Origin: Lysobacterales bacterium
GTDB taxonomy: Bacteria > Pseudomonadota > Gammaproteobacteria > Xanthomonadales > Marinicellaceae
Reading direction: 5' to 3'
NCBI GenBank assembly: GCA_027083915.1
Contig: JALWML010000057.1
Coordinates: 1-7,789, forward strand
DNA length: 7,789 bases
The notes under the pieces were generated by a model. It did not search any database and was not told the DNA's origin. It worked only from the letters and a program-made list of their open reading frames with translations. A program made the translations under genes and the position numbers. Shown here in pieces: positions 1 through 6,703 of this stretch (positions are counted from its first letter, which is position 1; each line of letters begins with the position of its first letter).

Positions 1-1022
1 ATACTAAATTTATAATAATCATACTCTTTGTTCTTGCTCATACGGCCAGTGATAGTGTCACCAAATTTAATAGAATTGGCTTGTGAAAATTTATCATTAG
101 GTTCTGCTTCTTGTCCCGCAATCACTTCTCCAATCATTTGTTTCTGAAGTGTTGAAACAAAATATTTATCCTTACTAGTGAGTTCAATAAAATAGTCACC
201 TTGAGCCAAGTTAAGGTCGGTAAATTGATAAAAACCATCCTTAGTTGAGTTTGATTCAGCAAGTATTTTATCGTTTGAATCATAAAGTTTCACTTTGGTT
301 TCATTGCCTAATGAAACCAGTCCTTTAAGCTGCCATTTGAATACTGTTTCTTTTTCTGAAATAGTGAATTTTGCCCAAATAGGCTGCTCTTGGTAAAACA
401 AAGTTTTACTATAATTGCTTTTTATTTTTACAGGACTTTCTTTGCTTAGCTTTGCTTTTGGGTTGTAATTGTATATTTTTTTTCCTCTGATAAAGGTTAA
501 ATTATACGATGATGGTGGGGCTGGTTTATTTCCTTTTGTTTGCTTTTGAATATCCGCTATTGTTTGTTCATCAAAGCCTTTTAAAGTATCTGTAGATAAT
601 AGTCCAGATGATGGTTTGCCTGAACCACCATAAGACAGCCCGAAATAATATTTGCCTGGGGCGAATAGTAAACCTTCTAGCTTCTCCTTTCCTAAACCAT
701 TTTTTGAACCAATACTCAGAATCTTATCAAAACTTGATACAGCTTTGCCATCTTCTGTGAAATGTATTTGCATCACATCAAGCTTGGTTAATCGTTCAGT
801 TATTCCTTGTAGTTGAATATCCCACAGATATAAAGATTCTGCATCTGTTACATTCCATAAAAATAAATCTTGATCCGATTTTTTCATGTCAGCGAGTACT
901 TTTATTGGCGGGCTTATTAAATTTGCCTGCAAGGGTTTGTTGTTGGGTTCTTGCTCAAACATCGTGACAGCCATAACCGTTTGGCTAGTTATCATATAAA
1001 GTATAATAATAAATATTTTCAT
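1..1022 (-). CDS. Exported protein with PPC-like modules (C-terminus outside window)
   Basis: The reading frame is open for 340 codons from an ATG at 1022-1020 to the left edge without a stop, so the C-terminus is missing. Residues 1-18 look like a Sec signal peptide (MKIF start, hydrophobic core, likely cleavage after TVMA). Just after it, residues 23-28 (EQEPNN), followed by a DLFLW strand near 52-56 and APGKYYFGL at 121-129, resemble a bacterial pre-peptidase C-terminal (PPC) domain. A middle module ends with AQGDYFIEL (273-281). A further module opens with EAEPND at 305-310, then GDTITGRM and DYYKF at 335-339. PPC domains are beta-sandwich, non-catalytic modules of secreted proteins; binding or targeting is the usual inference. 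The start lies 7 bases after the stop of the upstream gene, with no clear Shine-Dalgarno, which suggests translational coupling. No catalytic domain is visible in this part. PPC assignment is by motif only; the middle module is the least certain. Confidence 0.8.
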   Translation of the reverse strand, partial: MKIFIIILYMITSQTVMAVTMFEQEPNNKPLQANLISPPIKVLADMKKSDQDLFLWNVTDAESLYLWDIQLQGITERLTKLDVMQIHFTEDGKAVSSFDKILSIGSKNGLGKEKLEGLLFAPGKYYFGLSYGGSGKPSSGLLSTDTLKGFDEQTIADIQKQTKGNKPAPPSSYNLTFIRGKKIYNYNPKAKLSKESPVKIKSNYSKTLFYQEQPIWAKFTISEKETVFKWQLKGLVSLGNETKVKLYDSNDKILAESNSTKDGFYQFTDLNLAQGDYFIELTSKDKYFVSTLQKQMIGEVIAGQEAEPNDKFSQANSIKFGDTITGRMSKNKEYDYYKFS

Positions 1023-1029
1023 GGTTTTA

Positions 1030-3303
1030 TCAAAAATTAGGAATTTTGGGGGCTTTTTTACAAATCGAACCATTTGTACTGGGTGCTATTCCGTTACCTG
1101 TTATAGCCTCTGCCGTAATATCAACGACATCAAAAACGACTGAAACAGCTGTTCCCATAGTTGCACCCAGCGCACTACCAAATGCCATTCCACCAACATT
1201 ATTAATATGTGCTTCGGTTAAACAGCACATTTTTGCTACATCATTGGTTAATTTTTCACACTTTTTTAAATTATATAGTGCTCGAATTAATGATACTGTC
1301 ATTTGTATGTTTTCAATTATGTATTCAGTTGCCGACTGCCCACCTCCATCGGCTGTCATACCAAGGGTTTCACCTGTGTTTAAATTTATTCTCCACCAAC
1401 CTGTCATTTCTACATTATTTGGTTTTTTCTCTGGCATTAGTATCGTATAGCCTTGATCTAATTCTTTTTTGATTCTTGCAAGGATGTTTTTATCTTTGAT
1501 ATTCACAGAATTTAAATCATCGTCTTTTACTATTTTCATAGTGATATTTTGTTTGTTAGCAGCACTGTGTATTTGTAGGGTGTCTAAACTTTCTTGTTTT
1601 AAATTTAAAAATCGTGATGGCAACCATTCACTTGCGGTTTCCCAAACACCTCCGGTAAATGCCGATTTAACGGATGCAAATACTTTATTGTCCTTTTTTA
1701 TCAGGTAGTTTTTGTGGTTACTAACAATATCTACGGCAATAAAGGCTTTGCCTTCATCAATATAACCTCGTTTTATACCTATCAAATTTGGATGTGCTTT
1801 GTATATTATAATGGATTTGTCTTTATCGGGTTGAGAATCCATCAAATGGTATTGCACCAATAGCTCAAAACTGCTTTTTATGGCTAAATCTTTTTTGGAA
1901 ATTGACACTTTTTCATTAGGCTTGAAGACTTTTTTTGCAGATGCTTGTAAGAGTGGTATGGAGTCTTCAATTAAATTCAGGTAGACATTTGCTAGATAAG
2001 CCAAAGGTTGTTGACCACTACTGGTCAATAAATGGTATTCACTCATTAGTGCAAGTTTGGCCTTTTTGTTGCTTGATGCCGTTACTTTGTAGTCATCTGT
2101 TTCATAGAAGTATCTTTTTTGAACAAATTCTGTTCCATCAGGTTGTATGAAAGTAAATTGCAACCATTGAGCGGTCAATTGCATCAGTGTTTCAGATTTG
2201 TCCTTGCCATTAATTTGATTGATTGAGTCCTCCAATTTATTACCTAAAGTTTGAAATAATGCCCCTTGAGAACTAGCTTTCATTGCTTCGGCATCAATTA
2301 ACCGCCCCTTCATATCAAAAACTTTGTTGCCAACTGGATTGCCATTAAGCATCGGCGTAAAAAAATTGGATTGGGCAATTATTTCATCAAAACTGGAGCC
2401 AATTTTTACGCCAGATGGAACATTGGTATACGTAATAGAAAGATTGTTGAGGTTAGCAATAGGTCTTATCCATGGCTTCATTAAACTATGGGTGGTTAAC
2501 TCTTTGCCTTTGCGTTGTTGAATAAAAGCTTCAATTTTAAGTTGATGAAGGTAATTTTTTGGGATGACTTTTTGTATATAACTGATTGCTTTGACATCAA
2601 GCTTTTTTCCTTTTTTTAACGCTGGGTGAGCACCCTTCCATTCTTCGGATTGCCCCATGCGGTATTCAACCCAAAAGTAGTCCTTTGTTTGTTGCACTAA
2701 TTTTGCAGTAATATCCTTATTTTCAAGCGAAATATTATTGGCTTGTAACAATTTTTCTAGATTTGCTTTACTTTGTGAGTAGCGTTTATAAGTTTCTGTT
2801 TGTTTCCAATTAATTTTTTTGTCTTTTTTTAAGGAAAATTTTGCCAAAGCTTTTTCATACTTCTCTCCATTACCAATGTTTTCAGGTAATTGTGTATTGG
2901 CAAGTGAGTTAACTAGGTTTAAAGCATCAATATCCGTTAATTGTCCACTAACAATTCGTGTTTCAAATCCAGCATCTCCTAATAACTTTGCCAATAAAAC
3001 ACTTTGATCTAAGGCATTTCCAGCACGAGAATTAAGTGTCCCCTGAACACCACGCAATAATCCTTGATACGGCTGAAAGGCAAATTTATCTTGAACAAAG
3101 TGAATAATTTTATCGGCATCAAAATCTAATTTAATGATGACATCTTCATCATTAAATAAACTGGTATCAATATTTGCGTGCAGTGCAAGCACTTTTTGTT
3201 GGTATTGATTTATGCCTTTTTCAATCTGTGGATAGTCTATATTTAGTGAAAATACAGAAAATGAGAGTACTAGTGTAAGAAATATTACGCCTATATTTTT
3301 CAT
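1030..3303 (-). CDS. Exported transglutaminase-like protein, catalytic triad lost, glycine-zipper C-terminus
   Basis: This is a 757-residue protein of unknown function. Residues 1-19 form a likely signal peptide, so it should act outside the cytoplasm. Residues about 62-120 and 205-230 follow the transglutaminase-like layout: LLRGVQGTL (82-90), then SRAGNALDQS (92-101), AGFETRIVSG (111-120) and FWVEY (210-214). The positions where active members carry Cys, His and Asp appear to hold Ala97, Tyr209 and His226, so enzymatic activity is unlikely. Residues about 500-560 form an unassigned region. Residues 634-661 contain a WWR-N-TGETLG-GGGQ-TEY block that I recall from related exported proteins. 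The tail has Cys682, Cys693, Cys694 and Cys748, and a hydrophobic stretch at 704-736 with glycines every fourth residue (705, 709, 713, 717). The start is backed by the signal peptide and by AGG 7 bases upstream (3311-3313). It heads a two-gene unit with the PPC-like gene. Confidence 0.85.
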   Translation of the reverse strand: MKNIGVIFLTLVLSFSVFSLNIDYPQIEKGINQYQQKVLALHANIDTSLFNDEDVIIKLDFDADKIIHFVQDKFAFQPYQGLLRGVQGTLNSRAGNALDQSVLLAKLLGDAGFETRIVSGQLTDIDALNLVNSLANTQLPENIGNGEKYEKALAKFSLKKDKKINWKQTETYKRYSQSKANLEKLLQANNISLENKDITAKLVQQTKDYFWVEYRMGQSEEWKGAHPALKKGKKLDVKAISYIQKVIPKNYLHQLKIEAFIQQRKGKELTTHSLMKPWIRPIANLNNLSITYTNVPSGVKIGSSFDEIIAQSNFFTPMLNGNPVGNKVFDMKGRLIDAEAMKASSQGALFQTLGNKLEDSINQINGKDKSETLMQLTAQWLQFTFIQPDGTEFVQKRYFYETDDYKVTASSNKKAKLALMSEYHLLTSSGQQPLAYLANVYLNLIEDSIPLLQASAKKVFKPNEKVSISKKDLAIKSSFELLVQYHLMDSQPDKDKSIIIYKAHPNLIGIKRGYIDEGKAFIAVDIVSNHKNYLIKKDNKVFASVKSAFTGGVWETASEWLPSRFLNLKQESLDTLQIHSAANKQNITMKIVKDDDLNSVNIKDKNILARIKKELDQGYTILMPEKKPNNVEMTGWWRINLNTGETLGMTADGGGQSATEYIIENIQMTVSLIRALYNLKKCEKLTNDVAKMCCLTEAHINNVGGMAFGSALGATMGTAVSVVFDVVDITAEAITGNGIAPSTNGSICKKAPKIPNF

Positions 3304-3334
3304 AAGTTTACCTAATAATAATTAGTTGTTACTT

Positions 3335-3340
3335 ATTATA
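3335..3340 (-). promoter_or_regulatory. Probable -10 element for the exported-protein pair
   Basis: A perfect TATAAT lies on the minus strand, preceded by TA. It would place the transcription start near 3328 and give a leader of about 25 bases before the ATG at 3303. No good -35 hexamer is found 16-18 bases upstream; the best TTGACA-like match (CTGACA) is 22 bases away. The promoter may therefore be weak, activator-dependent or read by another sigma factor. It agrees with the 134-base gap that separates this pair from ubiJ. Confidence 0.5.
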
Positions 3341-3348
3341 TACGTTTT

Positions 3349-3362
3349 CTAGATAGTTCTAG
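3349..3362. promoter_or_regulatory. Inverted repeat, candidate operator
   Basis: The 14-base sequence CTAGATAGTTCTAG has perfect 5-base arms (CTAGA/TCTAG) around a 4-base centre. Its centre lies about 27 bases upstream of the inferred transcription start, between the -10 and the place where a -35 would sit. That position suits a repressor. The arms are short and chance occurrence in AT-rich DNA is possible. Confidence 0.3.
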
Positions 3363-3376
3363 TGTCAGTTTTTTAC

Positions 3377-3397
3377 ATTTATTTATGAAAAATAAAT
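3377..3397. repeat. AT-rich inverted repeat between ubiJ and the exported-protein gene
   Basis: Perfect 8-base arms (ATTTATTT/AAATAAAT) surround a 5-base loop. It sits 41 bases beyond the ubiJ stop and about 49-69 bases upstream of the inferred start of the next transcript. In the direction of transcription no T-run follows the stem, so it is a poor intrinsic terminator. It could instead act as an A+T-rich upstream promoter element, or be a chance result of composition. Confidence 0.3.
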
Positions 3398-3437
3398 AGG
3401 TTATACAACATTCTGTTACTAGCTAACTTCATTTATT

Positions 3438-4076
3438 TTACTTATTTAACGCCTTAATCTGCTGCTCTATCCGTGCCGTATCGGCTTTCAGGTCATCAAC
3501 ATCATCAAGAAAGTCTTCCATTTCGGTGGGTGAGATTAAATCTCGGGATTCTTCAACAAGGTATTCGCTTGTATTAGAGATGAGTGAATCTTTAAACTTT
3601 TTACCAAAGTCTAGTATGCCTTTGGCTATGTTGGATACGCGTACACCCATACCATCACCGAGTAAATCGCACCATGCTTCTTCCCAATCGGGTTCAAGAT
3701 TCTTTAACCATTTGGCAAAAAACTGTCCTGTGTTGGCATCGCCATTGATTTGCACACTTTTAATACCAGTGATGGGTTCTTCGGCATTCATAGAAAATAG
3801 CGCCAAAGGCGTACCTTTTATGGTTGTATCTACTTCATCATCGCAGTATTTTAACAAAATGATTTTTTTATCTTGGATTTTGATGTAGAAAATAAAAGGG
3901 GTTTTATCCAGTTCTACCTTGATAACTTTGTTTTCGAAAGCTTCGAGTTTTTTGATTGAACTTACATCGTAAGACAAACTTTTGTTCATAGCACTATTGA
4001 TGGTATCTAAAAATATGTCTTCAAACCAATTATTTGATTTTTGTTCTGTTTCATTCTTTTCTATGGCTGTATTCAT
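3438..4076 (-). CDS. ubiJ: Ubiquinone biosynthesis accessory factor UbiJ (SCP2 domain)
   Basis: UbiJ is a cytoplasmic lipid-binding accessory protein of the late, O2-dependent ubiquinone pathway; in E. coli it works with UbiK and the Ubi hydroxylases and methyltransferases. This copy has 212 residues, close to the usual size of about 200. Residues about 20-120 fit an SCP2 sterol-carrier fold, with DTTIKGTPLALFSM (83-96) and INGDAN (110-115) at typical places. DWEE (130-133) and GD (140-141) follow, as in UbiJ. The end, from PTEMEDFL (183-190) to the C-terminus, is a charged coiled-coil-like helix with the family's VDDLK and RIEQQI pattern. The ATG overlaps the ubiE stop by 4 bases (ATGA). A good ribosome site, AGGA at 4088-4085 on the minus strand, lies 8 bases upstream of the ATG. 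The position after ubiE strongly supports the call. The usual next gene, ubiB, is absent. Confidence 0.9.
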   Translation of the reverse strand: MNTAIEKNETEQKSNNWFEDIFLDTINSAMNKSLSYDVSSIKKLEAFENKVIKVELDKTPFIFYIKIQDKKIILLKYCDDEVDTTIKGTPLALFSMNAEEPITGIKSVQINGDANTGQFFAKWLKNLEPDWEEAWCDLLGDGMGVRVSNIAKGILDFGKKFKDSLISNTSEYLVEESRDLISPTEMEDFLDDVDDLKADTARIEQQIKALNK

Positions 4077-4828
4077 GTTTTGTATCCTGTGTGTATGGCA
4101 ACTATCCCACCACTCATATTTTCGACTTTACATAATTCAAAACCTGCCTTTTCAAACATCGCTTTAAGCTTAGCTTGATTCGGGTGTTTACGGATAGATT
4201 CGGCTAAATATTGGTAAGAGTCACGATCTTTGGCAACAATTTCACCTATTTCAGGCAAGATTTTGAACGAATAAAAATCGTATATCTTAGCTAAAAACTT
4301 AAGGTTAACTTCAGTAAACTCAAGCACCATTAATTTGCCACCTGGTTTTAATACGCGGTTCATATCATTAAGCGCTTTTTGTTGATCGGTAACATTACGT
4401 AAACCAAATGCCATGGTGATTAAATCAAAAGTATCGTCTTCAAAGGGTAATTCTTCGGCATTCATCTGTTGTGTGGTGACTAATCCATATAAGCCTGCAT
4501 CAATGAGTCGTTCTTTACCCACATCCAACATGCCTTGGTTGATATCACCAACAATGATATGACCTTTATCTGTTACTTTTGGTGCTAAAAGCTTAGCTAT
4601 ATCACCTGTTCCACCCGCCAAATCTAACACTTGCGCACCGGCTTCTACACCACAGGTAAGTGAAAAATGACGTTTCCATAAACGATGAACACCCATGGAC
4701 ATAAAGTCATTCATGATGTCGTATTTGGCAGCTACCGAAGTAAAGACTTCGCCTACCATTTTTTCTTTTTCTTCTTTGGCTACCGTTTTATAACCAAAAT
4801 GCGTTGTTTCTTGTACTGCTTTACTCAT
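4073..4828 (-). CDS. ubiE: Ubiquinone/menaquinone C-methyltransferase UbiE
   Basis: UbiE is an S-adenosylmethionine-dependent enzyme that C-methylates the benzoquinol ring in ubiquinone synthesis (2-methoxy-6-polyprenyl-benzoquinol step) and, where present, demethylmenaquinol. The length, 251 residues, equals that of the E. coli enzyme. The first UbiE/COQ5 signature is complete at residues 36-51 (YDIMN, S44, H48, W51). The SAM-binding loop is LDLAGGTGD (68-76), with an acidic GDIN (94-97) after the second strand. The second signature is at 158-171 (RVLKPGG to LEF). The end, SGGIVAIHTGYK (239-250), is typical. Its ATG overlaps the dehydrogenase stop by 4 bases, and its own stop overlaps the ubiJ start in the same way, so translation of all three is probably coupled. 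Purine-rich GAAGAA just before the ATG may serve as a weak ribosome site. Nothing appears broken. Confidence 0.97.
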   Translation of the reverse strand: MSKAVQETTHFGYKTVAKEEKEKMVGEVFTSVAAKYDIMNDFMSMGVHRLWKRHFSLTCGVEAGAQVLDLAGGTGDIAKLLAPKVTDKGHIIVGDINQGMLDVGKERLIDAGLYGLVTTQQMNAEELPFEDDTFDLITMAFGLRNVTDQQKALNDMNRVLKPGGKLMVLEFTEVNLKFLAKIYDFYSFKILPEIGEIVAKDRDSYQYLAESIRKHPNQAKLKAMFEKAGFELCKVENMSGGIVAIHTGYKT

Positions 4829-5742
4829 GTTAATTCTTCTTCAATTTCGCTTTCGTTATGGAATTGTTCTCTTTTTAATTTTATCAGTGCAGATATATCC
4901 AAATCACCATCACCAGCTTCTATTAATTGCCCATATTCTTTTATACCACGATTAACAATTTGGGATTGTTCATTAATGTCATTAAGAGAGTCTTGAATAA
5001 TTTTCAAATCTTTATGCAGTAATGACAACTTAAACCCTTTGGCAAATTCATTTTTTGTCATGGTTAAACCACGCTTATCCAAAAACCAATTACCCGCAGC
5101 GCCTGCATTAAGCACTTCGATAGTTTTTTCCATGGGCAGTTTACATTTCTCAGCATAAGCCAATGCCTCAGTTACCGCTTGTGCCACACCAGCTACAAGT
5201 ATTTGGTTGACTGCTTTGGTGGCTTGTCCTTGCCCTATTTTGCCCATATATGTCACTTGTGAACCAATGGAATGAAATAAATCATCGGCACGTTTATAGG
5301 TTTTTAAATCTGCTCCAACCATGACCGACAAAGTGCCTTTTTGTGCTCCCTCAACTCCACCCGATACAGGTGCATCCATGAAACCGATAGCTAGTTTTGA
5401 TAAATCTTCTGCCAATTGTTTTGCCGTGCTGGCACAAACTGTAGAACAATCTATCACCACAGAACCAGGTTTCAGCCAACCTTTAAACTCGTCAACAATG
5501 CTAATTAAATCATCATCTGCCGAAACACAAGTCAAAACACAATCAGCTTGTGCAAACATATGCTCATCGTCTTCAAACTCGTCAAGATTTAACTCTGATG
5601 CCAGTCCTGTGGCTATGCCTTGTGTACGATTTTTAACTCCCAACAACAAACCATGCTGGTGTAAATTCCTAGCGATTGGTCGTCCCATCGCTCCCAAGCC
5701 ATAAACAATGACTTGACTTAATTTTGGTAAATTTTCAGACAT
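4825..5742 (-). CDS. NAD(P)-dependent beta-hydroxyacid dehydrogenase (3-hydroxyisobutyrate dehydrogenase family)
   Basis: This 305-residue cytoplasmic enzyme has the full beta-hydroxyacid dehydrogenase layout and normal length. The N-terminal Rossmann fold carries GLGAMG (15-20). The residues after the second strand, NRT (38-40), lack the acidic residue of NAD-specific members, which suggests NADP(H) use. The substrate-binding motif is DAPVSGG (123-129), continuing to GTLSVMVG (136-143). The catalytic lysine is Lys176 in ATKAVNQIL (174-182), with Asn179 nearby. HKDL (243-246) is the conserved C-terminal contact. The substrate cannot be told from sequence; 3-hydroxyisobutyrate, tartronate semialdehyde, and glyoxylate or succinate semialdehyde (reduced by related enzymes) are all possible. 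The gene heads the operon with ubiE and ubiJ, joined by an ATGA overlap; no link to ubiquinone synthesis is known to me. The ATG at 5742 has AAGAGA about 10 bases upstream. Confidence 0.92.
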   Translation of the reverse strand: MSENLPKLSQVIVYGLGAMGRPIARNLHQHGLLLGVKNRTQGIATGLASELNLDEFEDDEHMFAQADCVLTCVSADDDLISIVDEFKGWLKPGSVVIDCSTVCASTAKQLAEDLSKLAIGFMDAPVSGGVEGAQKGTLSVMVGADLKTYKRADDLFHSIGSQVTYMGKIGQGQATKAVNQILVAGVAQAVTEALAYAEKCKLPMEKTIEVLNAGAAGNWFLDKRGLTMTKNEFAKGFKLSLLHKDLKIIQDSLNDINEQSQIVNRGIKEYGQLIEAGDGDLDISALIKLKREQFHNESEIEEELT

Positions 5743-5773
5743 TTAATTCACATCTCTTTTATTTGTTAGACCT

Positions 5774-5799
5774 ATTATAACTTTTTTAAAGCGTGGCAA
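5774..5799 (-). promoter_or_regulatory. Probable promoter of the dehydrogenase-ubiE-ubiJ operon
   Basis: On the minus strand a perfect TATAAT (5779-5774) lies 31 bases before the dehydrogenase ATG. TTGCCA (5799-5794) matches the -35 consensus at five of six positions, but the spacer is only 14 bases, shorter than the normal 16-18. The -10 is credible; the -35 pairing is doubtful. The 74-base gap downstream of the yitT-like gene leaves room for an independent promoter. Confidence 0.45.
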
Positions 5800-5816
5800 C
5801 TAAAAAAAATAGATTA

Positions 5817-6659
5817 TTAATCGTACCTTCGAGAAGTTCCTGTCATTTCAGACGCTTCCATTATTATCATCAAAGCTTCTTTATCAATTGCCAATACCAT
5901 TTCTCGCAACTGTATTATCGACCTGACATTAATCACAACAAATATAATGTGTTTATCATGAATACGGGTAAGATTTTGACCTGTTACAATGGTTCCATCG
6001 CGCCCAAACTTTTCTCTAATCGCCAACGCTATTTCATCGGTTTTTTCAGATACAATATTAACCAACTTATCGGATATACTTCCGGTAACAATTTTATTAA
6101 TCACAATTGTCGCGACATAGATGGTAATAATACTCCACAAAACTCCTTCAAAATTTTTAAAAATCATACCAACGCTGATTATAATAACAGCATCTAACAT
6201 CATTATAACATTGCCTGGTTTTAGGCGAGTCTTACTGGCAATAATTCGCGCAATAATCGTGGTACCACCAGCTGAAGCATTAGATTTAAGCACCAATCCA
6301 ATACCGACCCCAATAAAAACAGCTCCGTATAAAGTCGATAGCAATAAACTGTCAATTGTTGGATGATCGACTAAGTAAGCAAACAAATCAACAGCTAATG
6401 AAGTCACTACCATTGAATAGACAGTCCGCAGGGCAAAGCCTGTGGTTAAATATTTTTTACCTATCAATAGCAAAGGAATGTTTATCAATAACATGGCAAC
6501 GCCAATAGGAATATCGGTCAGGTAGTGTGCAAGCAAACCCAAACCAGGTGTACCACCGGTTATAATTTTGGCAGGATAAAGAAAAAATACCACACCCATC
6601 GCCAAGAATAAAGAGCCAATAGTGATTAATACAATATTCTTAATTTCAGTTTTGTTCAT
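5817..6659 (-). CDS. YitT family membrane protein (DUF161 repeats plus DUF2179)
   Basis: This is a 280-residue inner-membrane protein of unknown molecular function. The N-terminal two-thirds holds about six hydrophobic segments (near 8-28, 52-68, 76-95, 106-124, 151-167 and 173-190). It contains two related glycine motifs, IITGGTPGLG (32-41) and SAGGTTIIAR (129-138), each after a segment ending in a charged or small residue. This fits the duplicated YitT/DUF161 unit. Residues about 195-275 form the soluble DUF2179 tail, recognisable from FVVINVRSI (240-248), LREMVLAID (251-259) and a MEASEMTG ending (267-274). The family's usual glycine-rich end is replaced by a short TSRRYD. YitT proteins have been suggested to be transporters, without a settled substrate. 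No clear Shine-Dalgarno precedes the ATG at 6659. It lies 44 bases after the CoA-transferase gene and may be co-transcribed with it. Confidence 0.88.
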   Translation of the reverse strand: MNKTEIKNIVLITIGSLFLAMGVVFFLYPAKIITGGTPGLGLLAHYLTDIPIGVAMLLINIPLLLIGKKYLTTGFALRTVYSMVVTSLAVDLFAYLVDHPTIDSLLLSTLYGAVFIGVGIGLVLKSNASAGGTTIIARIIASKTRLKPGNVIMMLDAVIIISVGMIFKNFEGVLWSIITIYVATIVINKIVTGSISDKLVNIVSEKTDEIALAIREKFGRDGTIVTGQNLTRIHDKHIIFVVINVRSIIQLREMVLAIDKEALMIIMEASEMTGTSRRYD

Positions 6660-6688
6660 TTATTTCAGTTAAAAGATAAGAGCTTGGT

Positions 6689-6694
6689 ATTATA
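6689..6694 (-). promoter_or_regulatory. Possible -10 element before the yitT-like gene
   Basis: A TATAAT hexamer on the minus strand lies in the 44-base gap between the CoA-transferase stop and the yitT-like ATG, 29 bases before the ATG. No -35-like hexamer is present at 16-18 bases. In such AT-rich DNA this could be chance, so the yitT-like gene may simply be read from the upstream promoter. Confidence 0.25.
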
Positions 6695-6703
6695 AAGTAT
6701 TTA

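Noticed and set aside
1046..1450. Plus-strand open frame of 134 codons opposite the C-terminus of the exported protein
   Set aside because: It lies antisense to a well-supported gene, its hydrophobic look mirrors the Gly/Ala-rich zipper region, and I see no ribosome site or recognisable domain. Other plus-strand frames opposite ubiJ, the dehydrogenase, the yitT-like gene and the CoA-transferase were rejected for the same reason.
3415..3427. Short inverted repeat GTTA...TAAC just after ubiJ
   Set aside because: Arms of four bases are expected by chance and no T-run follows, so it is not credible as the ubiJ terminator.
5802..5822. Possible intrinsic terminator at the end of the yitT-like gene (small hairpin, then eight T on the minus strand)
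   Set aside because: The stem is only four A/T-rich pairs with one G-C (GATT/AATC). The T-run alone is weak evidence in AT-rich DNA.
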